Part shown: in pieces, positions 8,811 to 17,113 of the stretch
Layout of the letters: each line of letters opens with the position of its first letter
Position numbering within the stretch: the stretch's first letter is position 1
Assembly: GCF_004751985.1 (NCBI RefSeq)
Contig: NZ_CP038492.1
Span: 3,100,001-3,164,000 of the forward strand
Source of the DNA: Rhodophyticola sp. CCM32
GTDB lineage: Bacteria; Pseudomonadota; Alphaproteobacteria; Rhodobacterales; Rhodobacteraceae
Direction: 5' to 3'
Length of the DNA: 64,000 nt
Notes under the pieces: generated by a model
Seen by the model: the letters and a program-made list of their open reading frames with translations, nothing else
The model's database searches: none
Told to the model about the DNA's origin: nothing
Translations under genes and position numbers: made by a program

Positions 8811-9341
8811 CACCTGACCAAGCGCCCCGAGAAGCACCTCCGCCGCGCCAGCGTAGATTGGCACGTGGATGAGACTTACCTCCGTGTCGGCGGAAAGTGG
8901 CGCTACCTCTGGCGTGCTGTTGACGCAAACGGCCAGATGGTCGACTTCCGGTTAGACCGCGCGGCGGGATGCAAAAGCCGCCAAGGCCTTTCTGAACAAA
9001 GCGATTGAGCGTGTCCGTCTCCCCCGGCCCGTCACAATCGTGACCGACAAGGCGCAGGCATATCGGCGCGTTATTCGCGAAATCAACCATCGTTATGATC
9101 CGCATTTGACAGCATTCGACATATTGACCAAAAGTGGCGAAGCAATTTGATCGAAAGCGATCACGCCGCAATGATGCGACTATTGGGATACCGACAGAAC
9201 TTTCGTTCCTTGCGAACGGCGAAAGCAACCCTGAGCGGGATAGAGACTTTACGCACCATCAAGCGCGGCCACATTCATCATAAACAAGCTGCTGTTCAGG
9301 GAGAGACCCTGTTCATCTCTCAGATGTTCGAAGCCGCATAA
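8811..9341 (+). pseudogene. IS6-family transposase, 5'-truncated and frameshifted
   Basis: Three frames together give the C-terminal two-thirds of an IS6 (IS26-like) DDE transposase. The first reads HLRRASVDWHVDETYLRVGG, KWRYLWRAVD and FRL; the second TARRDAKAAKAFLNKAIE to HRYDPH; the third NLIESDHAAMMRLLGYRQ to LFISQMFEAA. One frame break is an extra A near 8957; another is a lost T near 9109. The N-terminal DNA-binding part is missing and other sequence precedes the fragment at 8811. It cannot make transposase. Its right terminal repeat lies at 9381-9395. Confidence 0.85.
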
Positions 9342-9380
9342 TCCGCTGCAAACAAAAAACGCAAGACCAGCCTCAACCGA

Positions 9381-9395
9381 TTAATGCAACAGTCC
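9381..9395. mobile_element. Right terminal inverted repeat of the IS6 remnant
   Basis: TTAATGCAACAGTCC is the complement of the GGACTGTTGCATTAA end seen at 40332-40350 and recurs at 63399-63417. It marks the edge of the IS6 insertion just before the truncated trmO-like gene. Confidence 0.75.
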
Positions 9396-9410
9396 CCGTT
9401 CAACACGTGA

Positions 9411-9593
9411 GCCCTCAGGCCACCATCTGTTCGGCCCAATCCGGTTGCACTGGCCACGGTACGGATCATCGAAATCGCGGGCACAGCCCTTGGGATCGAC
9501 GCGATTGACGCCTTTGACGGCACCCCGGTTCTGGATATCAAGCCCTGGATCGCCTCGGTCGATATGCCGCCGGGCTGGCACCCCGACGCATAA
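9411..9593 (+). pseudogene. 3' fragment of a TrmO/TsaA-type tRNA methyltransferase gene
   Basis: The frame reads [17 protein letters not shown], then [14 protein letters not shown], and ends at a TAA. RPNP[IV]AL and LDGTPxLDIKPY are conserved motifs of the SAM-dependent TrmO/TsaA family, which methylates N6-threonylcarbamoyl-adenosine in tRNA. Everything before the RPNP region is missing and the IS6 end lies immediately upstream. The gene was therefore cut by the insertion or by a deletion starting from it. Confidence 0.8.
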
Positions 9594-9612
9594 GCCCCTA
9601 TATCCCGCCCCC

Positions 9613-10086
9613 ATGGCCCAGACAAAATCAGACCCCAACTATAAGGTGATCGCCGAAAACCGGCGGGCGCGGTATGATTATGCGATTGAGGATGATCTGG
9701 AGGTCGGGATCATTCTGGAAGGCTCCGAGGTCAAATCCCTGCGTGCGGGAGGCTCGAACATCGCGGAAAGCTACGCCGCCGTGGAGGAAGGGGAACTGTG
9801 GCTGGTGAACAGCTATATCGCGCCCTATCTGCAGGCCAAGACCTTCGGTCATGAAGAACGGCGCCGGCGCAAGCTTCTGGCCAGTCGCAAAGAAGTGTCC
9901 AAGCTTTGGAACGCGACCCAGAGGGAGGGTATGACCCTGGTTCCGCTGGTGATGTATTTCAACCATCGCGGGCTGGTGAAGATGAAGATCGGCATCGCCA
10001 AGGGCAAGAAAAACCACGACAAACGCGCGAGCGAGGCAAAGCGGGACTGGCAAAGGCAAAAGGCCCGGCTGCTGCGCGAAGGGTGA
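9613..10086 (+). CDS. smpB: SsrA-binding protein
   Basis: This 157-residue protein binds tmRNA and brings it to stalled ribosomes in trans-translation. Family features are [14 protein letters not shown] at the N-terminus, the [12 protein letters not shown] and NIAESYA motifs of the OB-fold, and the basic tail [16 protein letters not shown], which folds as a helix in the empty mRNA channel. The ATG at 9613 was chosen because the longer frame reads out-of-frame through the trmO remnant. The length is normal for the family. Confidence 0.96.
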   Translation: MAQTKSDPNYKVIAENRRARYDYAIEDDLEVGIILEGSEVKSLRAGGSNIAESYAAVEEGELWLVNSYIAPYLQAKTFGHEERRRRKLLASRKEVSKLWNATQREGMTLVPLVMYFNHRGLVKMKIGIAKGKKNHDKRASEAKRDWQRQKARLLREG

Positions 10087-10186
10087 CCTGTGTCTTTCCC
10101 GGCACAAATTGCACGGTCTTGCCAGTGCAGGGCCGAATGCGTAGGGCTATTTTCCAGACACCCGATCCTGAGAAAGAGGCCCGCCC

Positions 10187-11038
10187 ATGTCTGCAGATGA
10201 CCCCAAAACCCTGGTTTCCACCGGCTGGCTGGCGTCGCATCTGAACGACCCTGATCTGCGGGTGATCGACGCCTCCTATTATCTGCCCGATATGGGCCGT
10301 GATGCGATGGCGGAATATCACGCCGACCATATCCCCGGCGCGCGGTTCTTCGATATAGACGAGATCAGCGACCATCGCAGCGCCCTGCCGCATATGGCGC
10401 CGCCGGTAGAGAAATTCATGTCACGCATGCGGGCCATGGGTGTGGGGGATGGCCATCAGGTTGTGGTCTATGATGGTGCGGGCCTGTTTTCGGCGGCGCG
10501 GGTCTGGTGGCTGTTCCGGTTGATGGGCAAATCGGACATCGCGGTGCTGGATGGCGGGTTTCCGAAATGGCAGGCCGAGGGGCGCGAGACCGAGGATATG
10601 CCCCCGGTACTGCGTGACCGGCATATGACCGTGCAGCGTCAGGCGCATCTGGTGAAGGATGTGACCCAGGTTGCCTCGGCCTCGAAACTGGGGGACTGGC
10701 AGGTGGTCGATGCCCGCGCGCCTTCGCGTTTCAAAGGCGCCGAGCCCGAGGCGCGGCCGGGTCTGCGCGCCGGGCATATCCCCGGGTCGCTGAATGTGCA
10801 TTACGCCACCCTGCTGAATGCGGATGGGACGATGAAACCGAAAGCCGCGCTGAAAGCCGCGTTCGAGGATGCGGGCGTGGATCTGGGCAAGCGGGTCATC
10901 ACCACCTGCGGCTCCGGCGTGACGGCGGCGATACTGATGCTGGCGCTGGAGAGGCTGGGCCACCGGGATGCAGCGCTTTACGATGGGTCCTGGGCCGAAT
11001 GGGGCCAGTTCGATCAATTGAAGGTTGCCACCGGATGA
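10187..11038 (+). CDS. sseA: 3-mercaptopyruvate sulfurtransferase (two rhodanese domains)
   Basis: This 283-residue protein has tandem rhodanese domains. The first is inactive (DGAGLFSAARVWW in place of the Cys loop). The second has the active loop CGSGVTA with catalytic Cys241; CG-S/T-G-V-TA is the form typical of mercaptopyruvate rather than thiosulfate users. It moves sulfur from 3-mercaptopyruvate to acceptors in the cytoplasm. The stop overlaps the next start as ATGA, indicating coupling to the acetyltransferase gene. Confidence 0.92.
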   Translation: MSADDPKTLVSTGWLASHLNDPDLRVIDASYYLPDMGRDAMAEYHADHIPGARFFDIDEISDHRSALPHMAPPVEKFMSRMRAMGVGDGHQVVVYDGAGLFSAARVWWLFRLMGKSDIAVLDGGFPKWQAEGRETEDMPPVLRDRHMTVQRQAHLVKDVTQVASASKLGDWQVVDARAPSRFKGAEPEARPGLRAGHIPGSLNVHYATLLNADGTMKPKAALKAAFEDAGVDLGKRVITTCGSGVTAAILMLALERLGHRDAALYDGSWAEWGQFDQLKVATG

Positions 11039-11595
11039 GCCTGCTGAAGGCCGGCACATCGCTGCCCTATACCATCACCTATCTGGAAATGCGCCAGCCG
11101 CCCGGGGCTGCGGCCCCGGTGCTGCCGGAAGACACAAGGCTGGAACAGGCCATATCCCCCCCGGTCTGGTATTTTCTGGCGCTTTATGACGCGGTCGGGC
11201 GGGCCTATGAATGGCAGGACAAACACAGGGAAGACCCCGAAACCCTGCGCGCCTTTGTACAGCACCCGCAGGTTGAGCTGCGCACGCTTCTGAAAGACGG
11301 CTGGCCGCAGGGGTTCTTTCAGCTTGATTTCCGCAAGCCGGGTGTCTGCGATCTGGCCTATTTCGGCATGGTGCCCGAGGCGGTGGGCAAGGGCCTGGGT
11401 GGTCTTTTGCTGAAAACGGCCATCGCCATCGGATGGGCCGGGGCAGGTGTTGAAAAGATGACGGTCAACACCTGTACGCTGGACCATCCGCGTGCGCTTG
11501 GCCTGTACCAGAGTGCCGGGTTTGTTCCGGTCAGAACGGTTGAACGGACCTGTATCCTGACCCGTGACCGCGATCCGTCCCGTTTTCCTGTTTAA
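11035..11595 (+). CDS. GNAT-family acetyltransferase
   Basis: This 186-residue protein has a GNAT fold. The acetyl-CoA binding region is seen at VGKGLGGLLLKTAIAIGW (motif A, variant of Q/RxxGxG/A). It is followed by TVNTCTLDHPRALGLYQSAGF, the N-A-x-x-LY-x-x-x-GF region typical of the C-terminal half. The acceptor is unknown. It starts inside the sseA stop codon and ends 9 bases before an aminotransferase, so the three genes are probably one transcript concerned with amino-acid or sulfur metabolism. Confidence 0.85.
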   Translation: MSLLKAGTSLPYTITYLEMRQPPGAAAPVLPEDTRLEQAISPPVWYFLALYDAVGRAYEWQDKHREDPETLRAFVQHPQVELRTLLKDGWPQGFFQLDFRKPGVCDLAYFGMVPEAVGKGLGGLLLKTAIAIGWAGAGVEKMTVNTCTLDHPRALGLYQSAGFVPVRTVERTCILTRDRDPSRFPV

Positions 11596-11604
11596 GGCGT
11601 TCCA

Positions 11605-12789
11605 ATGTTCGATAGCCTGACCCCGCCCGAAACCGACAAAATCCTGCGCCTGATGGCGATGTTTGCCGATGATGACCGGCCCGGGAAAATTGATCTGGGC
11701 GTCGGCGTCTATCGCACGCCCGATGGGCGCACCCCGGTCATGGCTGCCGTGAAACAGGCGGAGGAGCGGATCTGGAACAGCCAGGACACCAAAACCTATC
11801 TGGGTCTTGCCGGTGATCCGGGGTTTCTTGCGGCAATGCGCCGGCTGATCCTGGACGATGCGGTGCCCGCCGCACGAGTCGCGGCCCTTGCCACCCCGGG
11901 GGGCACCGGCGCGGTGCGGCAGGTTCTGGAACTGACCAAACGCCTGAATCCAGAGGCAACCATCTGGATCAGCACGCCGACCTGGGCCAATCACCCGTCG
12001 ATCATTGACTATCTGGGTCTGAGCCGACGCGATTACCGGTATTATGATGCGGCAACCGGGACACTCGACCGCGAGGGCATGCTGGCCGATCTGGCGGCCG
12101 CGAAACCGGGTGATCTGGTCCTGCTGCATGGCTGCTGCCACAACCCCACGGGCGTGGATCTGACGATGGAGGATTGGCAGGCGATTGGCGCCGTCCTGCA
12201 AAAAACCGGTGCGATCCCGTTCATCGACATCGCCTATATGGGCTTTGCCGAAGGGTTGGAGGCGGATGCGCGGGGCACAAGATATCTGGCCGGGCTGCTG
12301 CCCGAGATGCTGATCGCGACCAGTTGTTCCAAGAATTTCGGGCTCTACCGTGATCGGGTGGGCAGTGTTCTGGCCATCTCCGCCAATGAAACCAGTCAAT
12401 CCGCAGTGCAGGCCGTGCTGGCCTATCTCAACCGGCAGAACTATGCCTTCCCGCCCGATCACGGCGCGCGGGTGGTGCAGACAATACTGGATGACCCGGC
12501 GCTGAGAGATATCTGGCGGGATGAGCTGCGCCGCATGCGCGACGGCATGAACACGGCCCGTCTTGCACTGGCCGAGGCCTTGCGGGGCGCGGCAGGCTCG
12601 GACCGGTTCGGCTTTCTTGCGGCCCATCGGGGTATGTTCTCACTCATCGGTGCCACGCCGGATCAGGTTGAGACCCTGCGCGAAGATCATGCCATCTATC
12701 TTGTCGGGGATGGCCGCATGAATATTGCGGGCCTGGCCCCAGATACGATCCCGCAGGTTGCCGGGGCGCTGGTGAAAACCCTGACCTGA
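11605..12789 (+). CDS. tyrB: Aromatic/aspartate aminotransferase, class I PLP enzyme
   Basis: This 394-residue enzyme transfers amino groups between aromatic or dicarboxylic amino acids and 2-oxoglutarate. The AspC/TyrB subgroup is indicated by the N-terminal DLGVGVYRTPDGRTPVM, LHGCCHNPTGVDLT and FIDIAYMGFAEG. The PLP-binding lysine is Lys243 in SCSKNFGLYRDRVG. The last of the sseA-led run, it starts 9 bases after the acetyltransferase. The split between aspartate and aromatic preference cannot be read from the sequence alone, so the symbol is tentative. Confidence 0.88.
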   Translation: MFDSLTPPETDKILRLMAMFADDDRPGKIDLGVGVYRTPDGRTPVMAAVKQAEERIWNSQDTKTYLGLAGDPGFLAAMRRLILDDAVPAARVAALATPGGTGAVRQVLELTKRLNPEATIWISTPTWANHPSIIDYLGLSRRDYRYYDAATGTLDREGMLADLAAAKPGDLVLLHGCCHNPTGVDLTMEDWQAIGAVLQKTGAIPFIDIAYMGFAEGLEADARGTRYLAGLLPEMLIATSCSKNFGLYRDRVGSVLAISANETSQSAVQAVLAYLNRQNYAFPPDHGARVVQTILDDPALRDIWRDELRRMRDGMNTARLALAEALRGAAGSDRFGFLAAHRGMFSLIGATPDQVETLREDHAIYLVGDGRMNIAGLAPDTIPQVAGALVKTLT

Positions 12790-12820
12790 CGGCATTGGGT
12801 CGGTATGACGGGATGGTGCT

Positions 12821-12848
12821 GTGGCAATCCAAAGTCAGCCCTTGCCAC
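12821..12848 (+). other. Small hairpin in the leader of the transporter gene
   Basis: GTGGCAA (12821-12827) pairs exactly with TTGCCAC (12842-12848). It sits in the 139-base gap before the queuosine-precursor-type transporter gene, where GC-rich inverted segments (near 12887-12905) also occur. A preQ1-type riboswitch would be expected before such transporters in some bacteria. I could not match this leader to a known class. Confidence 0.3.
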
Positions 12849-12928
12849 AGGGTGCTGAGGGGTCTATGCCGCGCCATCGCCCGATCCCGGGCCAAGTCTC
12901 CGGCCACCTTGTCAAAACGGACCCTGAA

Positions 12929-13552
12929 ATGACCCGCACTTATTTGCCCGGCGTGATCGCCATGGCGGCAATTGTCGTCGCCTCCAACATTCTTGTCCAA
13001 TTCCTGTTCGGCCAATGGCTGACCTGGGGGGCATTCACCTACCCGCTGGCCTTTCTGGTCACCGATATCATGAACCGCGTCTATGGCGTGTCGGCGGCAA
13101 GACGGGTTGTTTTCACCGGGTTTCTGGTGGGGGTGGCCTGTTCCCTGATCGGCACGCAGATCATCGGGGAATTCGGCCCGCTGGTGACATTGCGCATCGC
13201 AATCGGCTCGGGCATCGCGTTTCTGACGGCGCAGCTTCTGGATGTTGCCATCTTTGACCGGATGCGCGGCGGCACCTGGTGGAAAGCACCGGTTACCTCA
13301 ACGATTATAGGGTCTTCGGTGGATACGGCCCTGTTCTTCACCATTGCGTTTTCGGGGGTGCTGACATTCCTTGAACCGGCCAATGATGTCAGTTGGGCGG
13401 CCGAGACCCTGCCGCTTCTGGGTGTTGGCCCGATTGCCCCGCTTTGGGTCTCATTGGCGGTGGCCGATTGGGGTGTGAAACTGTCGCTGGCCATTGTCGC
13501 GCTGATCCCGTTCCGCATTCTGACCCGGTGGATGGTGGCACATCTCGCATAA
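12929..13552 (+). CDS. VUT-family queuosine precursor transporter
   Basis: This 207-residue inner-membrane protein has about six hydrophobic segments. It carries the family features ASNILVQFLFG, TYPLAFLVTDIMNRVYG, and W-KAPVTSTIIGSSVDTALFF in the second half. Members (YhhQ type) import preQ0/preQ1 for queuosine tRNA modification. The start at 12929 (MTRTYLPGV) was chosen because the preceding 36 codons are not membrane-like and have no family match. No strong ribosome-binding site precedes it. Substrate choice is inferred from the family only. Confidence 0.85.
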   Translation: MTRTYLPGVIAMAAIVVASNILVQFLFGQWLTWGAFTYPLAFLVTDIMNRVYGVSAARRVVFTGFLVGVACSLIGTQIIGEFGPLVTLRIAIGSGIAFLTAQLLDVAIFDRMRGGTWWKAPVTSTIIGSSVDTALFFTIAFSGVLTFLEPANDVSWAAETLPLLGVGPIAPLWVSLAVADWGVKLSLAIVALIPFRILTRWMVAHLA

Positions 13553-13558
13553 ATTGTT

Positions 13559-13590
13559 TTGACAAACACAAAATCTGTGTCAGCATCCTT
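13559..13590 (+). promoter_or_regulatory. Promoter with a dyad for the 18-codon leader gene
   Basis: A consensus -35 box TTGACA (13559-13564) is followed, after about 17 bases, by a weak -10 region near 13582-13589. Between them lies the dyad ACACA-AAATC-TGTGT (13566-13580), overlapping TGACA-N13-TGTCA (13560-13582). A regulator could bind there and block RNA polymerase. The promoter starts only six bases after the transporter stop codon. Confidence 0.5.
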
Positions 13591-13607
13591 GTAACAGCAA
13601 CAAGTCG

Positions 13608-13622
13608 AAAGGAGGTGATCCA
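13608..13622 (+). promoter_or_regulatory. Extended Shine-Dalgarno fully complementary to the 16S rRNA 3' end
   Basis: AAAGGAGGTGATCCA is complementary over 15 bases to the 3' tail of bacterial 16S rRNA (TGGATCACCTCCTTT). Normal ribosome-binding sites pair over 4-8 bases. It ends directly before the GTG codon at 13623. Part of it (AGGAGGTG, 13610-13617) is also complementary to CACCTCCT at 13734-13741 in the same transcript, so it could be masked by RNA folding. Confidence 0.75.
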
Positions 13623-13679
13623 GTGTCTATAGAGGTATTGGAGAATGGTGTCGGGACAACTTGGGAGGATCGCCGCTAG
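13623..13679 (+). CDS. 18-codon leader peptide
   Basis: The ORF begins with GTG and ends at TAG. It encodes (M/V)SIEVLENGVGTTWEDRR, 18 residues, with no tryptophan or histidine run of the kind used in amino-acid attenuators and no membrane segment. The extended Shine-Dalgarno sequence before it argues that it is translated. Downstream come two hairpins (GGGGC-GA-GCCCC near 13690; AGGTGG...CCACCT, 13707-13738) and a terminator (13752-13781), then arfB. It is either a regulatory leader ORF or a stand-alone small protein or RNA gene. I do not recognise the peptide. Confidence 0.55.
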   Translation: MSIEVLENGVGTTWEDRR

Positions 13680-13751
13680 GCAATTCTGTGGGGCGAGCCC
13701 CATCCCAGGTGGACCACCGGTTCTGACCGGCCCCACCTCCTGATTTCTCGG

Positions 13752-13781
13752 AAAGGGTCGCCCGTACAGGCGGCCCTTTTT
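13752..13781 (+). terminator. Rho-independent terminator between the leader ORF and arfB
   Basis: AAAGGGTCGCC (13752-13762) pairs with GGCGGCCCTTT (13769-13779), eleven pairs including one G-U, with a six-base loop and a run of five T. It ends the leader transcript 62 bases before the arfB start, so arfB expression would need read-through or its own promoter. Confidence 0.85.
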
Positions 13782-13843
13782 GCTGCGGAACCGGGCTCCC
13801 TACATGATATGGACCCCGTGACATGCCGGAAAGGAGACAAGCT

Positions 13844-14260
13844 ATGCGTATCACCGACCAGATTACGCTGGACAGTTGGGAACTGACCGAAAGCTTCACC
13901 CGCGCCTCGGGCCCCGGCGGGCAGAACGTGAACAAGGTCGCGACGGCGGTCGAATTGCGGTTTGAGGCCGAACGTTCCCCCAACCTGCCTGACGCGGTGA
14001 AACGCCGGTTGCGGCGGCTGGCCGGATCGCGTTGGACAAGGGAGGGCGCGGTGGTGATCTTCGTGCAGGACACACGCCACCAGGCAAGAAACCGCGAGAT
14101 TGCGCGGGAGAGATTGGCCGATCTGGTGCGCCGGGCAACGGAGGTGCCGAAACGGCGGGTGAAGACGAAGGTTTCGGCGAACCAGAAACGCAAACGGGTG
14201 GAGGCAAAGAAGGCGCGGGGGGAGGTGAAGAGGATGCGGGGAGGTGTCGACCCGGAATGA
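13844..14260 (+). CDS. arfB: Alternative ribosome-rescue peptidyl-tRNA hydrolase
   Basis: This 138-residue protein is ArfB (YaeJ), which enters ribosomes stalled without a stop codon and hydrolyses the peptidyl-tRNA. The catalytic motif is SGPGGQNVNK, with GGQ at residues 25-27. The C-terminal tail is very basic (RRVKTKVSANQKRKRVEAKK), as needed to occupy the empty mRNA channel. The start at 13844 has AAGGAGA upstream; a 7-codon-longer frame is possible. The gene follows a terminated leader with an extreme Shine-Dalgarno sequence. smpB, of the other rescue route, is 4 kb away. Confidence 0.93.
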   Translation: MRITDQITLDSWELTESFTRASGPGGQNVNKVATAVELRFEAERSPNLPDAVKRRLRRLAGSRWTREGAVVIFVQDTRHQARNREIARERLADLVRRATEVPKRRVKTKVSANQKRKRVEAKKARGEVKRMRGGVDPE

Positions 14261-14660
14261 CCTGGCGTGGGAGCGGAACTGATGCCGGTGTTGGGAAATG
14301 CCGGGGATGAAGGGTTGCGCGTTTTCAGAAGAAGACCGGGCAGCGGGTTTGTATCAAGCAGACCGGAGTTTTCTCGCAACAAATGTGCTTCTTGCTGATC
14401 GGGTTGACACAACGCGGCTTGTTTCTATGAAAAGGCAAAATACTCGCAACAAATCTTGTTGTCTCAGGCTAGCGTGTCAGAGTGGGAATCAGTTAACCTG
14501 TATCAAAATTCGTTGCCGATAGATCGGCAAGTTGCTGATATATAGTGGTAATTTTGATGGGCTATGACGCAGTATAAAACTATTTCTCTATAGTGGCATT
14601 AGAATAAATAGTCGCTACAGTGAGAAGTAGCTCAAATGTGATTTTCGCGAGTGGCAATCC
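14261..14660. other. Gene-free AT-rich stretch before the orphan gene
   Basis: No convincing gene lies in these 400 bases. CTCGCAACAAAT occurs twice (near 14374 and 14439), the second copy running into the inverted repeat CAACAA-ATC-TTGTTG. Base composition changes from GC-rich to AT-rich near 14340, which probably marks the left edge of the acquired orphan gene. Confidence 0.5.
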
Positions 14661-15713
14661 ATGCGCATTCAAACAATCGATGGCGGCGGCCGCCCTATAA
14701 CCGTCTTTCCTGTTTTTTATGATGTCCCTCAAAACAGTCTGTCGTTAGAGACATTTGTTGCAACTGCCACTGATTTTTCAAAGCTCATCGAGTCTTTCAA
14801 TCAGGAAATCTTCGGCGGGCAGATTCAATATAAGATATACGTTCTGCCGCCGGAGGCTGGCTCCTTTGGGCAGAAACTTGGCGTGGTTGTGATCGCTGGG
14901 GTTAGCGCTGTTGTGGGTGCGATAAGCAGCTCTGTGATTGGCGATTTCGGAAAGGGTTTTGTTGAAGGTGTTGTTGGGCAACCTCTTGAAGAATGGGGTG
15001 AGGAAGTTGGAAGTGCAGTGCGGTATGCCATACGGGAATGGCATGAGTCGGACGGCGATCAAACCCAGGCTCTTGAACAAGACCAAAGACAAATGGAACA
15101 GGGGCTCATCGCATGTGGGGCGCTCACTTCACTTGGCCAACATTTTTTGACTCAAACCACGGAAGAGTTTCGTAGCGCTGGTTTAGACGTAAATAATTTT
15201 CCGAGTGCTTTCGAAGCAAAGAGTGATTTCTACAAGGCTTGCGAGCTTAACCCACAGATTTCTGGTGTTGGATTTTCTGATTTTCCGGAGTTTCCCATTA
15301 GGAGAGAGGAGTTCCAGCGCAGAGTAACGCCTATCAAGAGAGATGATGACGAAGATTGGAAATTTGAAAATGTAAAATTCTTCGTTACTTCGCCAAACTG
15401 GGATCAAATGGATCGCCAAAGAGGTTGGAAAGGTAGGGATGCCAGAGGTGGTATCGCTTTCTTCCAGATTTATGATCCAGGCTTTTGGACTCGATATGAT
15501 GAGGGAAGGGTTAACTCTCAAAATATCGATGAGGTTGTCGGTCAAATTGCCTATCAGATGATAAATGGCCGACAGAAGGGGCGGATTATGCTAAATGTTG
15601 TTAGCTTTAACGATACACCGTACTCTCCAGAACTTTCAGAGATAGAGCTTAGATTGCGTTTAGAAGAACATCTTAATCGGCCGTTGGTCGAAAACGAGGA
15701 TGAGCTTTTTTAG
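14661..15713 (+). CDS. Orphan protein of unknown function, probably acquired
   Basis: This 350-residue protein belongs to no family I know. The N-terminal 70 residues look like a small mixed domain (RIQTIDGGGRPITVFPVFYD). A glycine/valine-rich hydrophobic stretch at about residues 73-106 (KLGVVVIAGVSAVVGAISSS) could insert into a membrane. The rest is soluble, acidic and aromatic-rich, with FFVTSPNWDQMDRQRGWKGRD and GGIAFFQIYDPGFW, and ends ENEDELF. Codon use and composition are clearly AT-richer than neighbouring genes. No ribosome-binding site is evident. A pore-forming or membrane-sensing defence role is conceivable but is speculation. Confidence 0.6.
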   Translation: MRIQTIDGGGRPITVFPVFYDVPQNSLSLETFVATATDFSKLIESFNQEIFGGQIQYKIYVLPPEAGSFGQKLGVVVIAGVSAVVGAISSSVIGDFGKGFVEGVVGQPLEEWGEEVGSAVRYAIREWHESDGDQTQALEQDQRQMEQGLIACGALTSLGQHFLTQTTEEFRSAGLDVNNFPSAFEAKSDFYKACELNPQISGVGFSDFPEFPIRREEFQRRVTPIKRDDDEDWKFENVKFFVTSPNWDQMDRQRGWKGRDARGGIAFFQIYDPGFWTRYDEGRVNSQNIDEVVGQIAYQMINGRQKGRIMLNVVSFNDTPYSPELSEIELRLRLEEHLNRPLVENEDELF

Positions 15714-15733
15714 GTTCCATAGTTACTGTCGCC

Positions 15734-17026
15734 TCAAACCACCACCTCAACCCGCTCCTGCTGCCCCACCCCGAACACGCGTTTATACCTGTTGATTTCC
15801 GCCTCGGGGCCCATCGCTTTCTCCGGGTTATCGCTCAATTTCACCGTCGCTTTCCCATTCGCCGCCACAGCCTTGCAGACCAGCGAGAAGGGCGCCAGGC
15901 CCTCGCCCGGGACAAGCCCGCGGAAATCATTGGTCAAAAGCGTGCCCCAGCCGAAAGACACCCGCACCCGTCCGGCGAATTGGCTGTGGAGTTCCTCGAT
16001 TTTCTCCACATCCAGCCCGTCAGAGAAGATCACCAGTTTCTCGCGCGGGTCCTCGCCCCGGCTTTTCCACCAGTTGATGGCAAGTTCGGCCCCTGCGGCC
16101 GGGTCGCCGCTGTCGATGCGGATACCGGTCCATTGGGTCAGCCAGTCGGGGGCATGGGTCAGAAACCCCCTGGTGCCATAGGTGTCGGGCAGGATGATGC
16201 GCAGATTGCCGTCATGTTCCTCATGCCAGTCGGCCAGCACGTCATAGGGCGCGCGGGCCAGTGCCGTGTCATCCTCGGCCAGGGCGGCATAGACCATGGG
16301 CAGTTCATGGGCATTGGTGCCGATCGCCTCCAGATCGCGGTTCTTGGCGATCAGGCAGTTCGAGGTGCCGGAAAAGGCCGTGCCCAGCCCTTCGCGCATG
16401 GCTTGCACGCACCAGTCCTGCCACAGAAAACTGTGCCGCCTGCGGGTGCCGAAATCGGCGATGCGCAGGTCCGGGATGTGGCGCAGACGCTCAATCTTCT
16501 GCCACAGCTTGGTCATCGCGCGGGCATAGAGAACCTGAAGCTCGAATTTGCCCATATCGGCCAGCGTCGCGCGGGAGCGCAGTTCCATCAGCACCGCCAG
16601 TGCGGGGATTTCCCACAACATCACCTCTGGCCAGGCGCCTTCGAATGTCAGCTCATACTGGCCGTCGCGTTTTTCCAGATGATAGGGGGGCAGGCGCAGG
16701 GCTTCGAACCAGTCCATGAATTCCGGGGTGAACATCTGGCGTTTGCCATAGAATGTGTTGCCCCGCATCCAGGTGCTTTCGCCTCGTGACAGGCTGAGGG
16801 TTCGGATATGATCAAGCTGTTCGCGCAACTCGCCCTCATCCACCAGATCGGCCAGGCGGATACGATGGGTCCGGTTGATCAGGGAGAATGTAACCTGGGT
16901 GTCATGCCTGTTGCGGAATACCGACTGGCACATCAGCAGTTTGTAAAAATCCGTGTCGATCAGGGATCGGACGATCGGGTCGATCTTCCATTTACGATTG
17001 TGCACGCGGGTGGCGATGTCGACCAT
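15734..17026 (-). CDS. pncB: Nicotinate phosphoribosyltransferase
   Basis: This 430-residue cytoplasmic enzyme makes nicotinate mononucleotide from nicotinate and PRPP in NAD salvage. Family motifs are [13 protein letters not shown] near the N-terminus, [14 protein letters not shown] and [10 protein letters not shown]. His240 in GTNAHELPM corresponds to the histidine that is phosphorylated in Pnc[10 protein letters not shown] and [13 protein letters not shown] complete the phosphate-binding part. The length is standard. It lies downstream of pncA on the same strand, 87 bases away, so the two salvage steps are probably co-expressed. Confidence 0.95.
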   Translation of the reverse strand: MVDIATRVHNRKWKIDPIVRSLIDTDFYKLLMCQSVFRNRHDTQVTFSLINRTHRIRLADLVDEGELREQLDHIRTLSLSRGESTWMRGNTFYGKRQMFTPEFMDWFEALRLPPYHLEKRDGQYELTFEGAWPEVMLWEIPALAVLMELRSRATLADMGKFELQVLYARAMTKLWQKIERLRHIPDLRIADFGTRRRHSFLWQDWCVQAMREGLGTAFSGTSNCLIAKNRDLEAIGTNAHELPMVYAALAEDDTALARAPYDVLADWHEEHDGNLRIILPDTYGTRGFLTHAPDWLTQWTGIRIDSGDPAAGAELAINWWKSRGEDPREKLVIFSDGLDVEKIEELHSQFAGRVRVSFGWGTLLTNDFRGLVPGEGLAPFSLVCKAVAANGKATVKLSDNPEKAMGPEAEINRYKRVFGVGQQERVEVVV

Positions 17027-17113
17027 GGGGCGGTTCCTCTCTTCGGGTGTGAGTTAGACCCGAAGGGGATTGCGGTGTCGAGCCGGGAAAATGGCAGGGA
17101 TCTGCCGGGGCGA

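Noticed and set aside
12790..12928. preQ1 riboswitch before the queuosine-precursor transporter gene
   Set aside because: Hairpins exist, but I could not find the pseudoknot pattern of any preQ1 class, so only a hairpin is reported.
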